The notes: generated by a model from the letters alone, not told the origin. Counted from the first letter of the stretch, positions 1-5,960 are shown. The stretch: DNA of 6,166 nt from Acidobacteriota bacterium (GCA_021801945.1 JAKABE010000213.1:1-6166), one strand, 5' to 3'. Made by a program: numbers and translations.

Positions 1-1
1 C

Positions 2-1087
2 TTGAAAGCCAAGATGGTGGACTTTGGCGGGTGGGATATGCCCGTCGAATACCCCGGTTCCGGCGGCGGATTGATCGCCGAACACATGGCTGTACGCACG
101 GGTGTGGGGCTGTTCGACGTGAGCCACATGGGCGAGATCCAGTTTCGCGGCCCCGGCGCGCTGGCCGCGGTGCAGCACATCACCATGAACGATGCGTCGC
201 GACTGCAGGACGGCCAGGCCCACTACTCCGCATTGCTCACGCCTCAGGGCACGTTTGTGGACGATATTCTGGTGCACCGGCTCAGCGAGAATGACTACTT
301 GCTGGTGGTGAATGCGGGCACCAAAGATAAGGATTTAGGCTGGATTCGCCAACAGGTAAGCGGCTGGCCGGGCATCCACATCAGCGACTACTCGGCTTAT
401 TACTCGCAACTGGCCGTGCAGGGGCCGCGCGCTCTCGAAACCGTGGCCAAGCTGACCAAGGTCGATCTGGCGGCCATCAAGAATTACTGGTTTACCTGGG
501 GTACGGTGGCCGGCATTCCGAACGTGCTCATCGCGCGTACCGGCTACTCGGGCGAAGATGGCTTCGAGGTGTACATACCTTCCGACGAGGCCACCACGGT
601 GAAGATGTGGAACGCGTTGCTCGATGCGGGCTCGAAGCATGGCATCCGGCCCTGCGGGCTGGGGGCGCGCAATACGCTGCGCCTGGAAGCCGCAATGAGC
701 CTCTACGGTCATGAAATCTCGGAAGAGATCAACGTCTTCGAGGCGGGCCTGACACGCTGGCTCAAGCTCGAAAAAGACGAGTTTATCGGCCGCGAGTCGC
801 TCCTTGCGGTGCAGACGGCGGGTGGACCGAAGCGCAGGATTGTAGGCCTGGAGATGGTTGAGCGCGGCATCGGGCGGGACGGGTACTGCGTGTTTTCACT
901 AGCAGGTGAAGAGATTGGCTGCATCACTTCGGGCTCGCCCGCGCCGTTCTTGAAGACCAACATTGCGCTGGCGCTGATGCCGGCTGCGGTGGCCGAGAGC
1001 GGTGAGGATGTGCTGGTAGATGTCCGGGGCAACCGCGTGCGCGCCAAGCAGGTTCCTCTGCCGTTTTACAAACGGGTAAAAAAGTAG
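2..1087 (+). CDS. gcvT: Aminomethyltransferase, glycine cleavage system T protein (5' partial)
   Basis: Cytosolic T protein of the glycine cleavage complex. The family takes the aminomethyl group from lipoylated H protein, passes the methylene to tetrahydrofolate and releases ammonia. The 361 visible residues show the family signatures: MVDFGGWDMP (5-14), DVSHMG (39-44), NAGTKDKD (104-111, including the conserved Asp of the folate site), TGYSGEDGFE (180-189), GLGARNTLRLE (219-229), SLYGHE (233-238), and a C-terminal barrel with TSGSPAP (309-315) ending in LPFYKRVKK. The first codon seen, TTG, is an internal Leu. Family members usually have about 15 more N-terminal residues ahead of the LxAKMVDFGGW segment, so the real start lies upstream of the window. 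No gcvH or gcvP follows: the next 275 bp are non-coding and then comes an unrelated small gene, so gcvT is either the last gene of its operon or stands alone. No frameshift or missing motif is visible. Confidence 0.97.
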   Translation: MKAKMVDFGGWDMPVEYPGSGGGLIAEHMAVRTGVGLFDVSHMGEIQFRGPGALAAVQHITMNDASRLQDGQAHYSALLTPQGTFVDDILVHRLSENDYLLVVNAGTKDKDLGWIRQQVSGWPGIHISDYSAYYSQLAVQGPRALETVAKLTKVDLAAIKNYWFTWGTVAGIPNVLIARTGYSGEDGFEVYIPSDEATTVKMWNALLDAGSKHGIRPCGLGARNTLRLEAAMSLYGHEISEEINVFEAGLTRWLKLEKDEFIGRESLLAVQTAGGPKRRIVGLEMVERGIGRDGYCVFSLAGEEIGCITSGSPAPFLKTNIALALMPAAVAESGEDVLVDVRGNRVRAKQVPLPFYKRVKK

Positions 1088-1362
1088 CAAGATAGGCGCA
1101 GTCATCCAAAACTCCTGGGCCCCTGGTTTGCGGGGCAGAGTTGTGGTTTCTGGTGACGATTTTTCGTCTCCGGGGAGTGAGGCAAGAATCATCTGTGCTC
1201 TGAATCGGCGGGATGAATCGGCAGCAGGACGGAAATCGCCATGATTGGCTGCCTTGCGGCGTTACATCTTGTGCGAACAGCGAAGGCGAGTAGTTTGGTC
1301 AAGTACGTGCAGGGTTATTCGCAGTCGTCAACGCAGGCGACAGTGAATTGAAGGGGGAACCG
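1088..1362. other. Intergenic region after gcvT, no gene seen
   Basis: These 275 bp hold no convincing reading frame on either strand and no clear terminator with a T tract. A 5-bp stem (1155-1159 with 1164-1168, TTTT loop) is too short to count as a terminator. A 9-bp direct repeat, TGAATCGGC, occurs at 1201-1209 and 1214-1222, a 13-bp period. The promoter of the following small gene presumably lies in the right half, but I see no good -35/-10 pair; TTTGGT (1294-1299) and TATTCG (1316-1321), 16 bp apart, are the best weak match. Confidence 0.6.
1351..1357 (+). promoter_or_regulatory. Shine-Dalgarno site deciding the start of the small membrane protein
   Basis: AAGGGGG lies 5 nt before the ATG at 1363. 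This favours that ATG over an in-frame TTG at 1348, which would put the purine run inside the coding sequence and has no ribosome binding site of its own. Confidence 0.65.
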
Positions 1363-1620
1363 ATGCTCATTTTAAGGCACTTCCTGCACCTGGTGATCTA
1401 TTGCGGATTGTTTCTAGGCGGGTCCCTGCTGGTTGCGGGCGACCACAAATTGGCTGGTTTCCTGGTTCACGGCCAAACCGCATTCAACCGCCTATGTAAA
1501 TTCTTCCTCTACAGTGGAAGAACTTTCCAGTCTGTGGCGGCTGTATTTGGGTTTGTAGAAGTTGTGGCGCTGATGCTTTTGATTAGCGGCTGGGTTCTCG
1601 AACTTTGTTTTGGGTATTAG
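1363..1620 (+). CDS. Small hypothetical protein with two predicted membrane segments
   Basis: I do not recognise this 85-residue protein. Two hydrophobic stretches, about residues 8-25 and 57-80, look like membrane helices. They flank a mildly basic polar loop with K29, H36, R43, K46 and R53. Cysteines are at 14, 45 and 82 with no CxxC pair, and the C terminus is short (LCFGY). The start is ATG at 1363 because AAGGGGG sits 5 nt upstream; an in-frame TTG five codons earlier is less likely. The codons include many with T or A in third position (TTT, GTT, TTG, GTA, AAA), unlike the strongly G/C-ending codons of gcvT and fabD, so it may be weakly expressed, fast-evolving or acquired. It sits alone, 275 bp after gcvT and 156 bp before fabD, on the same strand. 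The Shine-Dalgarno and hydrophobic pattern make a real gene likely. No function can be assigned. Confidence 0.6.
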   Translation: MLILRHFLHLVIYCGLFLGGSLLVAGDHKLAGFLVHGQTAFNRLCKFFLYSGRTFQSVAAVFGFVEVVALMLLISGWVLELCFGY

Positions 1621-1776
1621 CGCTTCCCCTGGCGCACGGGCGTGGTCCTATGCGTGAATCAGCAGGTCGTGACGCGCAACGCCGCTCAGAATGCGGATGG
1701 GCCGGCAAATTGGGTGGGGTAAAGGCGGCACATTCGGAATAGGGCGGACGGTTCATCCGATACAATCCTTCCTGGA
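1621..1776. other. Intergenic region upstream of fabD
   Basis: These 156 bp separate the small membrane gene from fabD. A weak GCGC/GCGC stem (1620-1623 with 1632-1635) directly after the stop codon is too short and lacks a T tract. The only clear signal is the TACAAT hexamer close to the fabD start. No reading frame here looks coding. Confidence 0.5.
1761..1766 (+). promoter_or_regulatory. Candidate -10 box for fabD, near-leaderless transcript
   Basis: TACAAT matches the sigma-70-type -10 consensus at five of six positions and ends 10 nt before the fabD ATG. If used, transcription would start about 3-4 nt before the ATG. No good -35 hexamer is found 16-18 bp upstream. The sequence between box and ATG, CCTTCCTGGA, has no Shine-Dalgarno match better than GGA. 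Confidence 0.4.
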
Positions 1777-2724
1777 ATGATCCCGAAGATTGCCTTTCTG
1801 TTTCCTGGGCAGGGTTCGCAGGCCGTGGGCATGGGCCGCGAACTCGCCGAGCGATTTCCAGCAGCAGCAAAGACCTTTGCCGAAGCCGATGCGGCGCTCG
1901 CCTTCGCGCTTTCACGGCTCTGTTTCGAGGGGCCAGAGGAGGAGTTGCGCCTCACCGAGAACACGCAGCCGGCGATCCTTGCGGCGAGCGTGGCGGCGGC
2001 GCGGGTGCTGGCAGAGCACGGCGTTCAACCAGTGCTGGCCGCGGGGCACTCGCTGGGCGAGTGGAGCGCCCATGTGGTAGCGGGAACGCTCAGCTTTGCC
2101 GATGCGGTGCGCGCGGTGAAGGCGCGCGGGCGGGCCATGCAGCAGGCGGTTCCGGCAGGGCAGGGCGCGATGGCCGCCGTGCTGGCGCTGGATGCGGCGC
2201 AGGTGGCCGCGGCCTGTGAGGAATCGGCCCGTGAAACCGGGCTTACCGTGCAGGCTGCAAACCTGAACTCGCCATCGCAGACCGTGATCTCGGGCGCCGC
2301 GGCGGCGGTGGAAAGAGCGTCGGCGCTGTGCAAGGCCAAGGGCGCGCGGCGCGCCGTAATGCTGCCCGTAAGCGCGCCTTTTCATTGCGCGCTGATGCAG
2401 CCCGCACAGGAAGAACTGGCGCGCGTGCTCGCCGGCCTCACAATGAGCGATTCGCGGATTCCGGTGGCGGCGAACGTGACCGGAGGGCTGGTGACGACGG
2501 CGAACGCCACGCGCGATGTGCTGGTGCGTCAGGTGACCGGCGCGGTGCGCTGGGTGGACTGCGTGCAGGCGCTGAAGAGCGCGGGCGCGGAGGTCTTCGT
2601 CGAGGTGGGGCCGGGCAAGGTGCTCTGTGGGTTGCTCAAGCAGATCGATCCGGGCTTAAAAGCGCTGAACGTGGAAGACGCGGCAAGCCTGGAGAAGACG
2701 CTGGCGGAGTTGAAGGGAGCATAG
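1777..2724 (+). CDS. fabD: Malonyl-CoA:acyl carrier protein transacylase
   Basis: This 315-residue cytosolic enzyme moves malonyl from CoA to ACP, supplying the elongation unit of type II fatty acid synthesis; E. coli FabD is 309 residues. Motifs in order: FPGQGSQ (9-15) with oxyanion-hole Gln12; GHSLGE (90-95) with nucleophile Ser92; the MQQAVPAGQGAM segment (121-132) preceded by Arg117, the residue that usually holds the malonyl carboxylate; NLNSPSQTVISG (162-173), part of the ferredoxin-like subdomain; PFH (201-203) with catalytic His203; and VEVGPGKVL (275-283). The GHSLGE motif is followed by Trp96, where E. coli FabD has Tyr. The ATG at 1777 gives a standard N terminus (IAFLFPGQG), and no upstream in-frame alternative is suggested. 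No fabH, fabG, fabF or acpP is adjacent in the window, so the gene lies apart from any fab cluster, at least on the sides visible. It faces the oligopeptidase gene tail to tail with 64 bp between. Confidence 0.96.
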   Translation: MIPKIAFLFPGQGSQAVGMGRELAERFPAAAKTFAEADAALAFALSRLCFEGPEEELRLTENTQPAILAASVAAARVLAEHGVQPVLAAGHSLGEWSAHVVAGTLSFADAVRAVKARGRAMQQAVPAGQGAMAAVLALDAAQVAAACEESARETGLTVQAANLNSPSQTVISGAAAAVERASALCKAKGARRAVMLPVSAPFHCALMQPAQEELARVLAGLTMSDSRIPVAANVTGGLVTTANATRDVLVRQVTGAVRWVDCVQALKSAGAEVFVEVGPGKVLCGLLKQIDPGLKALNVEDAASLEKTLAELKGA

Positions 2725-2788
2725 ACGGGTAGGCCCGGAACTGCGCTCACCCGGGGCGGCAAAATCGCGACCGGAGCGGCGGCGCGCG
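2725..2788. other. Convergent intergenic gap with GC-rich inverted repeats
   Basis: The fabD and oligopeptidase genes end toward each other across 64 bp. Two mutually exclusive 5-bp stems can form: CGGGT (2726-2730) with ACCCG (2749-2753), or CCCGG (2734-2738) with CCGGG (2751-2755). Neither is followed by a T tract on either strand, so an intrinsic terminator is not demonstrated. Termination may be factor-dependent, or transcripts may overlap. Confidence 0.3.
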
Positions 2789-4915
2789 TTACACCATTCC
2801 CAGCTCCCGCAGCAGAAACGCGTAGTCCAGCGCAATCTCCTTGAGATAGTCGTAGCGGCCGCTCGCCCCGCCATGTCCCGCCTGCATATTCGTCACCAGC
2901 AGCAGTGGATTCCGATCAGTCTTGAGCGTGCGCAGCTTGGCGACGTACTTGGCCGGTTCCCAGTACATCACCTGGCTGTCGTGGAGCGAAGTCTTCACCA
3001 GCATGGCCGGGTAATTCCCCGGCTTCAAGTTGTCGTAAGGCGAGTAACTGAGCATGTAACGGAAATATTCTTCCTGGTTGGGGTCGCCCCACTCCTCGTA
3101 CTCGGGGACGGTGAGTGGAAGCGAGGCGTCGAACATGGTGTTCATCACGTCCACAAAGGGCACATGGGAGACGACGGCACGGAAGAGATCGGGGCGCAGA
3201 TTGACGACGGCGCCCATCAGCAAGCCGCCGGCTGAGCCGCCCTCGATAGCCACGCGCGCCGGGTCACCGTAGCCCGCGGCGGTGAGCTGTACCGCGCAGG
3301 CCACGAAGTCGGTGAAGGTGTTGCGCTTCAAGAGCATTTTGCCGGCGTCGTGCCAGGGCTTGCCCAGATCGCCGCCGCCGCGAATGTGGGCATAGGCCAT
3401 CACCACGCCGCGGTCGAGCAGGCTCAGCCGGTTGGAATTGAAGCCCAGGGGCAGCGAGTAGCCGTAGGAGCCGTAGCCATAGACGTAGAGAGGATTGCGG
3501 CCAGGCTCGCGCTTGTCTTTGCGATACACAATCGAGACCGGAACCTCGACGCTGCCTGCGGCATTGGCCCCGTCGCCGGCGGCCGCGGTAATGTGAATGC
3601 GCTCACTGGCGTAGAGCGCGCGATCGAAACCACCTGGAATCTCAACCTGCTTGAGCAGCGTGGAGGCGCCGGACGCGACGTCGTACTCGTAGACCGAGCT
3701 GGGCGTGACCAGGGACTGGTAGGCATAGCGGAAAGCAGTGGTCTCGAAGATGCGATTGATGTGGGGATGAGCGTCGTAGGCAGGCTCGGGGAAGGCGATC
3801 TCGCCTGCCTGCGCGGCCTGGGGGCCATCGCCGGAGAAACGCCACAAGCGCAGGCGCGGAAGCCCGTCCTCGCGCTCGCAGGCCATGAAGAAGCCGGCGA
3901 AAAGATCCACGTCTTCGAGCATGATGGCGTCGCGGTGCGGAATCAGCTCGGACCAGTGCTCGCGTCCCGGCGTCGCAACGGGCGCAGTGACCAGGCGGAA
4001 GTTCCGGCCGCGGTCGTTGGTGCGGATGAACCAGAGGCCGTTGCGGTGGTCGATGGCGTACTCGTGCTCGTCCTCGCGCGGGGCGATGAGGGTGAAGCTG
4101 GCGGTAGGCTGATCGGCAGGCAGAACCCAGGATTCGGTGGTGATGTGGCTGGACGATTCGAGGAGGATGAAACGGCCGTCGCGGGTGCGGCCAACAGCCA
4201 GGTTGAAGCGCTCGTCGTCGTCCTGATAGACCAAGACGTCCTCAGAGTGCGGCGCGCCCAGTGCGTGCCGCCAGAGTTGGTACTGGCGCTTCTGCTGCTC
4301 GTCCTCAACGGTGTAATGCAGAGTCTTGTTGTCCGCGGCCCAGACCACCGAGCCGACGCGCTCGACCTCGCCGGGGAGGGTTTCACCGGTGACGAGATCC
4401 TTGATGTGCAGGGTGTATTGCCGGAAGCCCCTAGTGTCAGTGGTGTAGGCGAGCCAGCGGCCGTCGTCAGTAATGTCGGTGTCGCCGATGGCGAAAAACG
4501 GATGGCCTTGGGCGAGAAGGTTGCCGTCGAGGAGGACTTCTTCCGGAGCATCGGCGTTGAAAGTGCCGGGCGAGCTAGCCTTGTCCGCCGCGGCGGGCTT
4601 GCGGCAGTGGATCGCGTACTGGAGGCCCTCCTCGGTGCGTGTGTAATACCACCAGGCGCCGTCGCGGTAGGGAACGGAGATATCGGTTTGTTTGATGTGG
4701 CCGAGCATCTCGTTGTAAAGCTGTTCGCGCAGGCCGGCCAGCGGTGCCATGTCCGCTTCGGCGTAGGCATTCTCGGCTTCGAGGTAAGCGGCAACCTCAG
4801 GATTTTCCTTGTCGCGCAGCCATGCATAGTCGTCGGTGAGAACAACGCTGTGTAGGTGAGTTTCGGCATGGCGTTTGCAGGCAACGGGAGGTGAAGGAGT
4901 CTGATCCTGGCTCAT
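2789..4915 (-). CDS. ptrB: Oligopeptidase B (protease II), peptidase family S9A
   Basis: This 708-residue cytosolic serine peptidase cuts short peptides after Arg or Lys; E. coli PtrB is 686 residues. No signal peptide is seen. The N-terminal segment (TDDYAWLRDKENPEV, 27-41) leads into the beta-propeller (about 80-440) that shields the active site, followed by the alpha/beta-hydrolase domain (about 460-708). Catalytic residues are Ser561 in GGSAGG (559-564), Asp646 in LHDSQV (644-649) and His681 in GHGG (680-683). Other signatures are YVYGYGSYG (477-485), IRGGGDLG (511-518) and SYSPYDN (623-629). Glu605 and Glu607 in PEYEEWGDP match the P1-Arg-binding Glu576/Glu578 of the enterobacterial enzyme. 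The P2-binding Asp460/Asp462 are replaced by Pro489 and Gly491. An Ala/Gly-rich insertion sits at about 446-455. The start is ATG at 4915: the frame stays open upstream, but that part runs into the divergent TPM gene, and the protein family begins about here. Divergent from the TPM gene and convergent with fabD, so probably transcribed alone. Confidence 0.95.
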   Translation of the reverse strand: MSQDQTPSPPVACKRHAETHLHSVVLTDDYAWLRDKENPEVAAYLEAENAYAEADMAPLAGLREQLYNEMLGHIKQTDISVPYRDGAWWYYTRTEEGLQYAIHCRKPAAADKASSPGTFNADAPEEVLLDGNLLAQGHPFFAIGDTDITDDGRWLAYTTDTRGFRQYTLHIKDLVTGETLPGEVERVGSVVWAADNKTLHYTVEDEQQKRQYQLWRHALGAPHSEDVLVYQDDDERFNLAVGRTRDGRFILLESSSHITTESWVLPADQPTASFTLIAPREDEHEYAIDHRNGLWFIRTNDRGRNFRLVTAPVATPGREHWSELIPHRDAIMLEDVDLFAGFFMACEREDGLPRLRLWRFSGDGPQAAQAGEIAFPEPAYDAHPHINRIFETTAFRYAYQSLVTPSSVYEYDVASGASTLLKQVEIPGGFDRALYASERIHITAAAGDGANAAGSVEVPVSIVYRKDKREPGRNPLYVYGYGSYGYSLPLGFNSNRLSLLDRGVVMAYAHIRGGGDLGKPWHDAGKMLLKRNTFTDFVACAVQLTAAGYGDPARVAIEGGSAGGLLMGAVVNLRPDLFRAVVSHVPFVDVMNTMFDASLPLTVPEYEEWGDPNQEEYFRYMLSYSPYDNLKPGNYPAMLVKTSLHDSQVMYWEPAKYVAKLRTLKTDRNPLLLVTNMQAGHGGASGRYDYLKEIALDYAFLLRELGMV

Positions 4916-4924
4916 GGTTCTCTC

Positions 4925-4930
4925 AGTGTA
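4925..4930 (-). promoter_or_regulatory. Candidate -10 box for the oligopeptidase B gene
   Basis: Read on the minus strand, TACACT ends 9 nt before the ATG at 4915. Transcription from it would start about 2-3 nt before the ATG. The purine stretch GAGAGA between box and ATG would be a Shine-Dalgarno only 3 nt from the start, which is too close to be convincing. CTGACA lies further upstream (4957-4952), but its 21-bp spacer to this box is too long. Confidence 0.3.
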
Positions 4931-4969
4931 TTGCCTGTGGGAGAGGGAACTTGTCAGGGACTGCCCGCG

Positions 4970-4975
4970 TACAAT
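4970..4975 (+). promoter_or_regulatory. Candidate -10 box for the TPM gene, near-leaderless transcript
   Basis: TACAAT ends 9 nt before the ATG at 4985, the same arrangement as at fabD. TTGTCA (4951-4956) resembles a -35 hexamer, but the 13-bp spacer is too short for ordinary use. The box-to-ATG stretch TGGAACGGA offers only a weak GGA as a Shine-Dalgarno. Confidence 0.4.
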
Positions 4976-4984
4976 TGGAACGGA

Positions 4985-5797
4985 ATGAAATTTCTCCACC
5001 GTGTACGTGTGTTCGCTTTTCCGCCTTTGCTGGCGGCCCTCTTTGCACTCTTGGCACTTCCAATCCGCGCCCAGAGTGTCAAAAGCCTGCCTCAACCCAC
5101 CGATTACGTGAGCGACTTTGCGCACGTGCTGTCGCCGGAGACCACGGCGCGGCTGGATTCGATCTGCTCCCAGCTTGATCACTCCACGGCCCATGCGCTG
5201 ATCGCCGTGGTGACCGTGAATTCGCTGGACGGGGATGATGCGGCCGACTACGCGGACGATCTTGAAGACCACTGGAAGATGGGCAACAAGGGCAAGAACC
5301 GCTACGCGATGGTCCTGCTGGCGATCCACGACCACAAGTACCGGATCGAGACAGGATACGGGCTGGAAGGCATTCTGCCCGACGGCAAGGTGGGCGACAT
5401 TGGCCGGGCGATGGTGCCGTACCTGAAGGCCGGCGACTACGACAGCGCCGTTCTGTTAGGAGTGGGTCAGATCGCACAGGTGATCGCCACCAATTACCAT
5501 GTGACCTTCAACGAGAACGCTCCGCCGCCGGTGAGCCAGCCGATCCAGCCGCACAGCTCGGGGCTTGAAAACATCATTCTGCTGATCCTCTTTCTGGGCT
5601 TCTTTGGAGGGTTTTCGCTGCTGCGGATGCTGCTGGGCTGGGGATTGTTCTTCGGCGGATGGGGCGCAGGGCCGTGGATGGGCGGAGGATTCGGCGGTGG
5701 CGGTTTTGGCGGCGGTGGTGGGGGCGGCGATGGTTTTTCCGGCTTCGGCGGCATGGGCGATGGGTTTGGCGGCGGTGGCGCCGGCGGACAGTGGTAG
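4985..5797 (+). CDS. TPM-domain (YgcG/DUF477-type) exported membrane protein with Gly-rich tail
   Basis: This 270-residue envelope protein belongs to the TPM (TLP18.3/Psb32/MOLO-1) group, whose bacterial members have no settled function. Residues 1-29 form a signal peptide: basic MKFLHRVR, a hydrophobic core at about 9-27, and likely cleavage after IRA (27-29). The TPM domain spans about 38-168, with YVSDFAHVLS (41-50), the conserved RIETGYGLEG (120-129), LPDGKVGDIG (131-140) and LKAGDY (147-152). A Pro-rich linker (180-190) leads to a membrane segment (about 195-225), then a Gly/Phe-rich tail (about 229-268) ending GGQW, a layout typical of this family. The domain is therefore predicted outside the cytoplasm, with the tail on the other side of the membrane if only one segment spans it. 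Where many relatives have Asp-Asn/Arg-Gly before the VLLL strand, this protein reads KNRYAMVLLA. ATG at 4985 is chosen over an in-frame TTG at 4931 because it starts the signal peptide. The lemA-like gene follows on the same strand. Confidence 0.88.
   Translation: MKFLHRVRVFAFPPLLAALFALLALPIRAQSVKSLPQPTDYVSDFAHVLSPETTARLDSICSQLDHSTAHALIAVVTVNSLDGDDAADYADDLEDHWKMGNKGKNRYAMVLLAIHDHKYRIETGYGLEGILPDGKVGDIGRAMVPYLKAGDYDSAVLLGVGQIAQVIATNYHVTFNENAPPPVSQPIQPHSSGLENIILLILFLGFFGGFSLLRMLLGWGLFFGGWGAGPWMGGGFGGGGFGGGGGGGDGFSGFGGMGDGFGGGGAGGQW
5680..5788 (+). repeat. Low-complexity GGC/GGT tract encoding the Gly-rich tail
   Basis: A run of GGN codons inside the TPM gene, with repeated GGCGGTGGCGG-type units interrupted by Phe, Asp and Met codons. 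It encodes the Gly/Phe tail of the protein. Such tracts are prone to slippage and length change between strains. Most G runs are only 2-3 long, though a GGTGGGGGCGG segment is present near 5718-5728. Confidence 0.7.
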
Positions 5798-5885
5798 GGC
5801 AGTTCGTGTTGGGCCAAAAAACGGATTTCTCGGCCGGGTTGCGGCGCGGGAAATGAATTGGACAGATTGTCGATGCAACTTCAAA

Positions 5886-5904
5886 GGCGCTGAGGTCTAG
5901 CGCC
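5886..5904 (+). other. Hairpin 1 in the TPM-lemA spacer
   Basis: GGCGCT (5886-5891) pairs perfectly with AGCGCC (5899-5904) around a 7-nt loop. No T tract follows, so it is not a classic intrinsic terminator. It could be an RNA-stability or attenuation element, or chance. Confidence 0.4.
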
Positions 5905-5932
5905 GAGGGGTGAACGCCAAGCTTTGATTGGG

Positions 5933-5951
5933 GTTTCCGCGAAGCGGAGAC
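5933..5951 (+). other. Hairpin 2 directly upstream of the lemA ribosome binding site
   Basis: GTTTCCGC (5933-5940) pairs with GCGGAGAC (5944-5951) in eight base pairs, one of them G-U, closed by a GAA loop; a further G-U pair can extend the base (5932 with 5952). It ends one base before the Shine-Dalgarno and does not cover it, so it may hold the site open or act in processing of a TPM-lemA transcript. Confidence 0.45.
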
Positions 5952-5952
5952 T

Positions 5953-5960
5953 GGAGGAGA
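5953..5960 (+). promoter_or_regulatory. Shine-Dalgarno of the lemA-family gene
   Basis: GGAGGAGA is a strong anti-16S match, but it lies 11 nt from its end to the ATG at 5972, somewhat further than usual. No start codon closer to it gives the family N terminus, so the ATG at 5972 is kept. Confidence 0.6.

Larger units (their letters stand above)
4916..4984. promoter_or_regulatory. Divergent promoter region between oligopeptidase B and TPM genes
   Basis: Only 69 bp separate the two divergent start codons, so both promoters must sit here or inside the opposite gene. Candidate -10 boxes lie on each strand, TACACT on minus and TACAAT on plus, 39 bp apart inner edge to inner edge. Any -35 contacts would overlap in the middle. 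No clear operator palindrome is seen. Confidence 0.5.

Noticed and set aside
2..4. TTG at the left edge as the gcvT start
   Set aside because: It aligns with an internal Leu just before the conserved AKMVDFGGW segment; family members have more residues before it.
1155..1168. GACGA/TCGTC hairpin with TTTT loop as a gcvT terminator
   Set aside because: Only five base pairs, and the T run is in the loop rather than after the stem.
3350..4855. 501-residue open frame on the plus strand antisense to the oligopeptidase gene
   Set aside because: It mirrors codon bias of the real gene on the other strand, shows no family motif, and the minus strand carries a full catalytic triad and domain order.
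3943..4884. 313-residue minus-strand frame overlapping the oligopeptidase gene
   Set aside because: Ser/Thr/Pro/Arg-rich composition typical of an out-of-frame reading of GC-rich DNA; the true frame is unambiguous.
4931..4984. TTG start giving 18 more residues to the TPM protein
   Set aside because: The extra residues would precede a normal signal peptide that begins at the ATG at 4985, and they overlap the candidate -10 box.
4916..5335. 140-residue N-terminal extension of the oligopeptidase frame
   Set aside because: It lies mostly inside the divergent TPM gene, has no homology I recognise, and the family N terminus begins near the Met at 4915.
5680..5788. Gly-codon tract as a tandem repeat array or mobile sequence
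   Set aside because: It stays in frame and encodes the Gly-rich tail common in TPM-domain membrane proteins; units are irregular.
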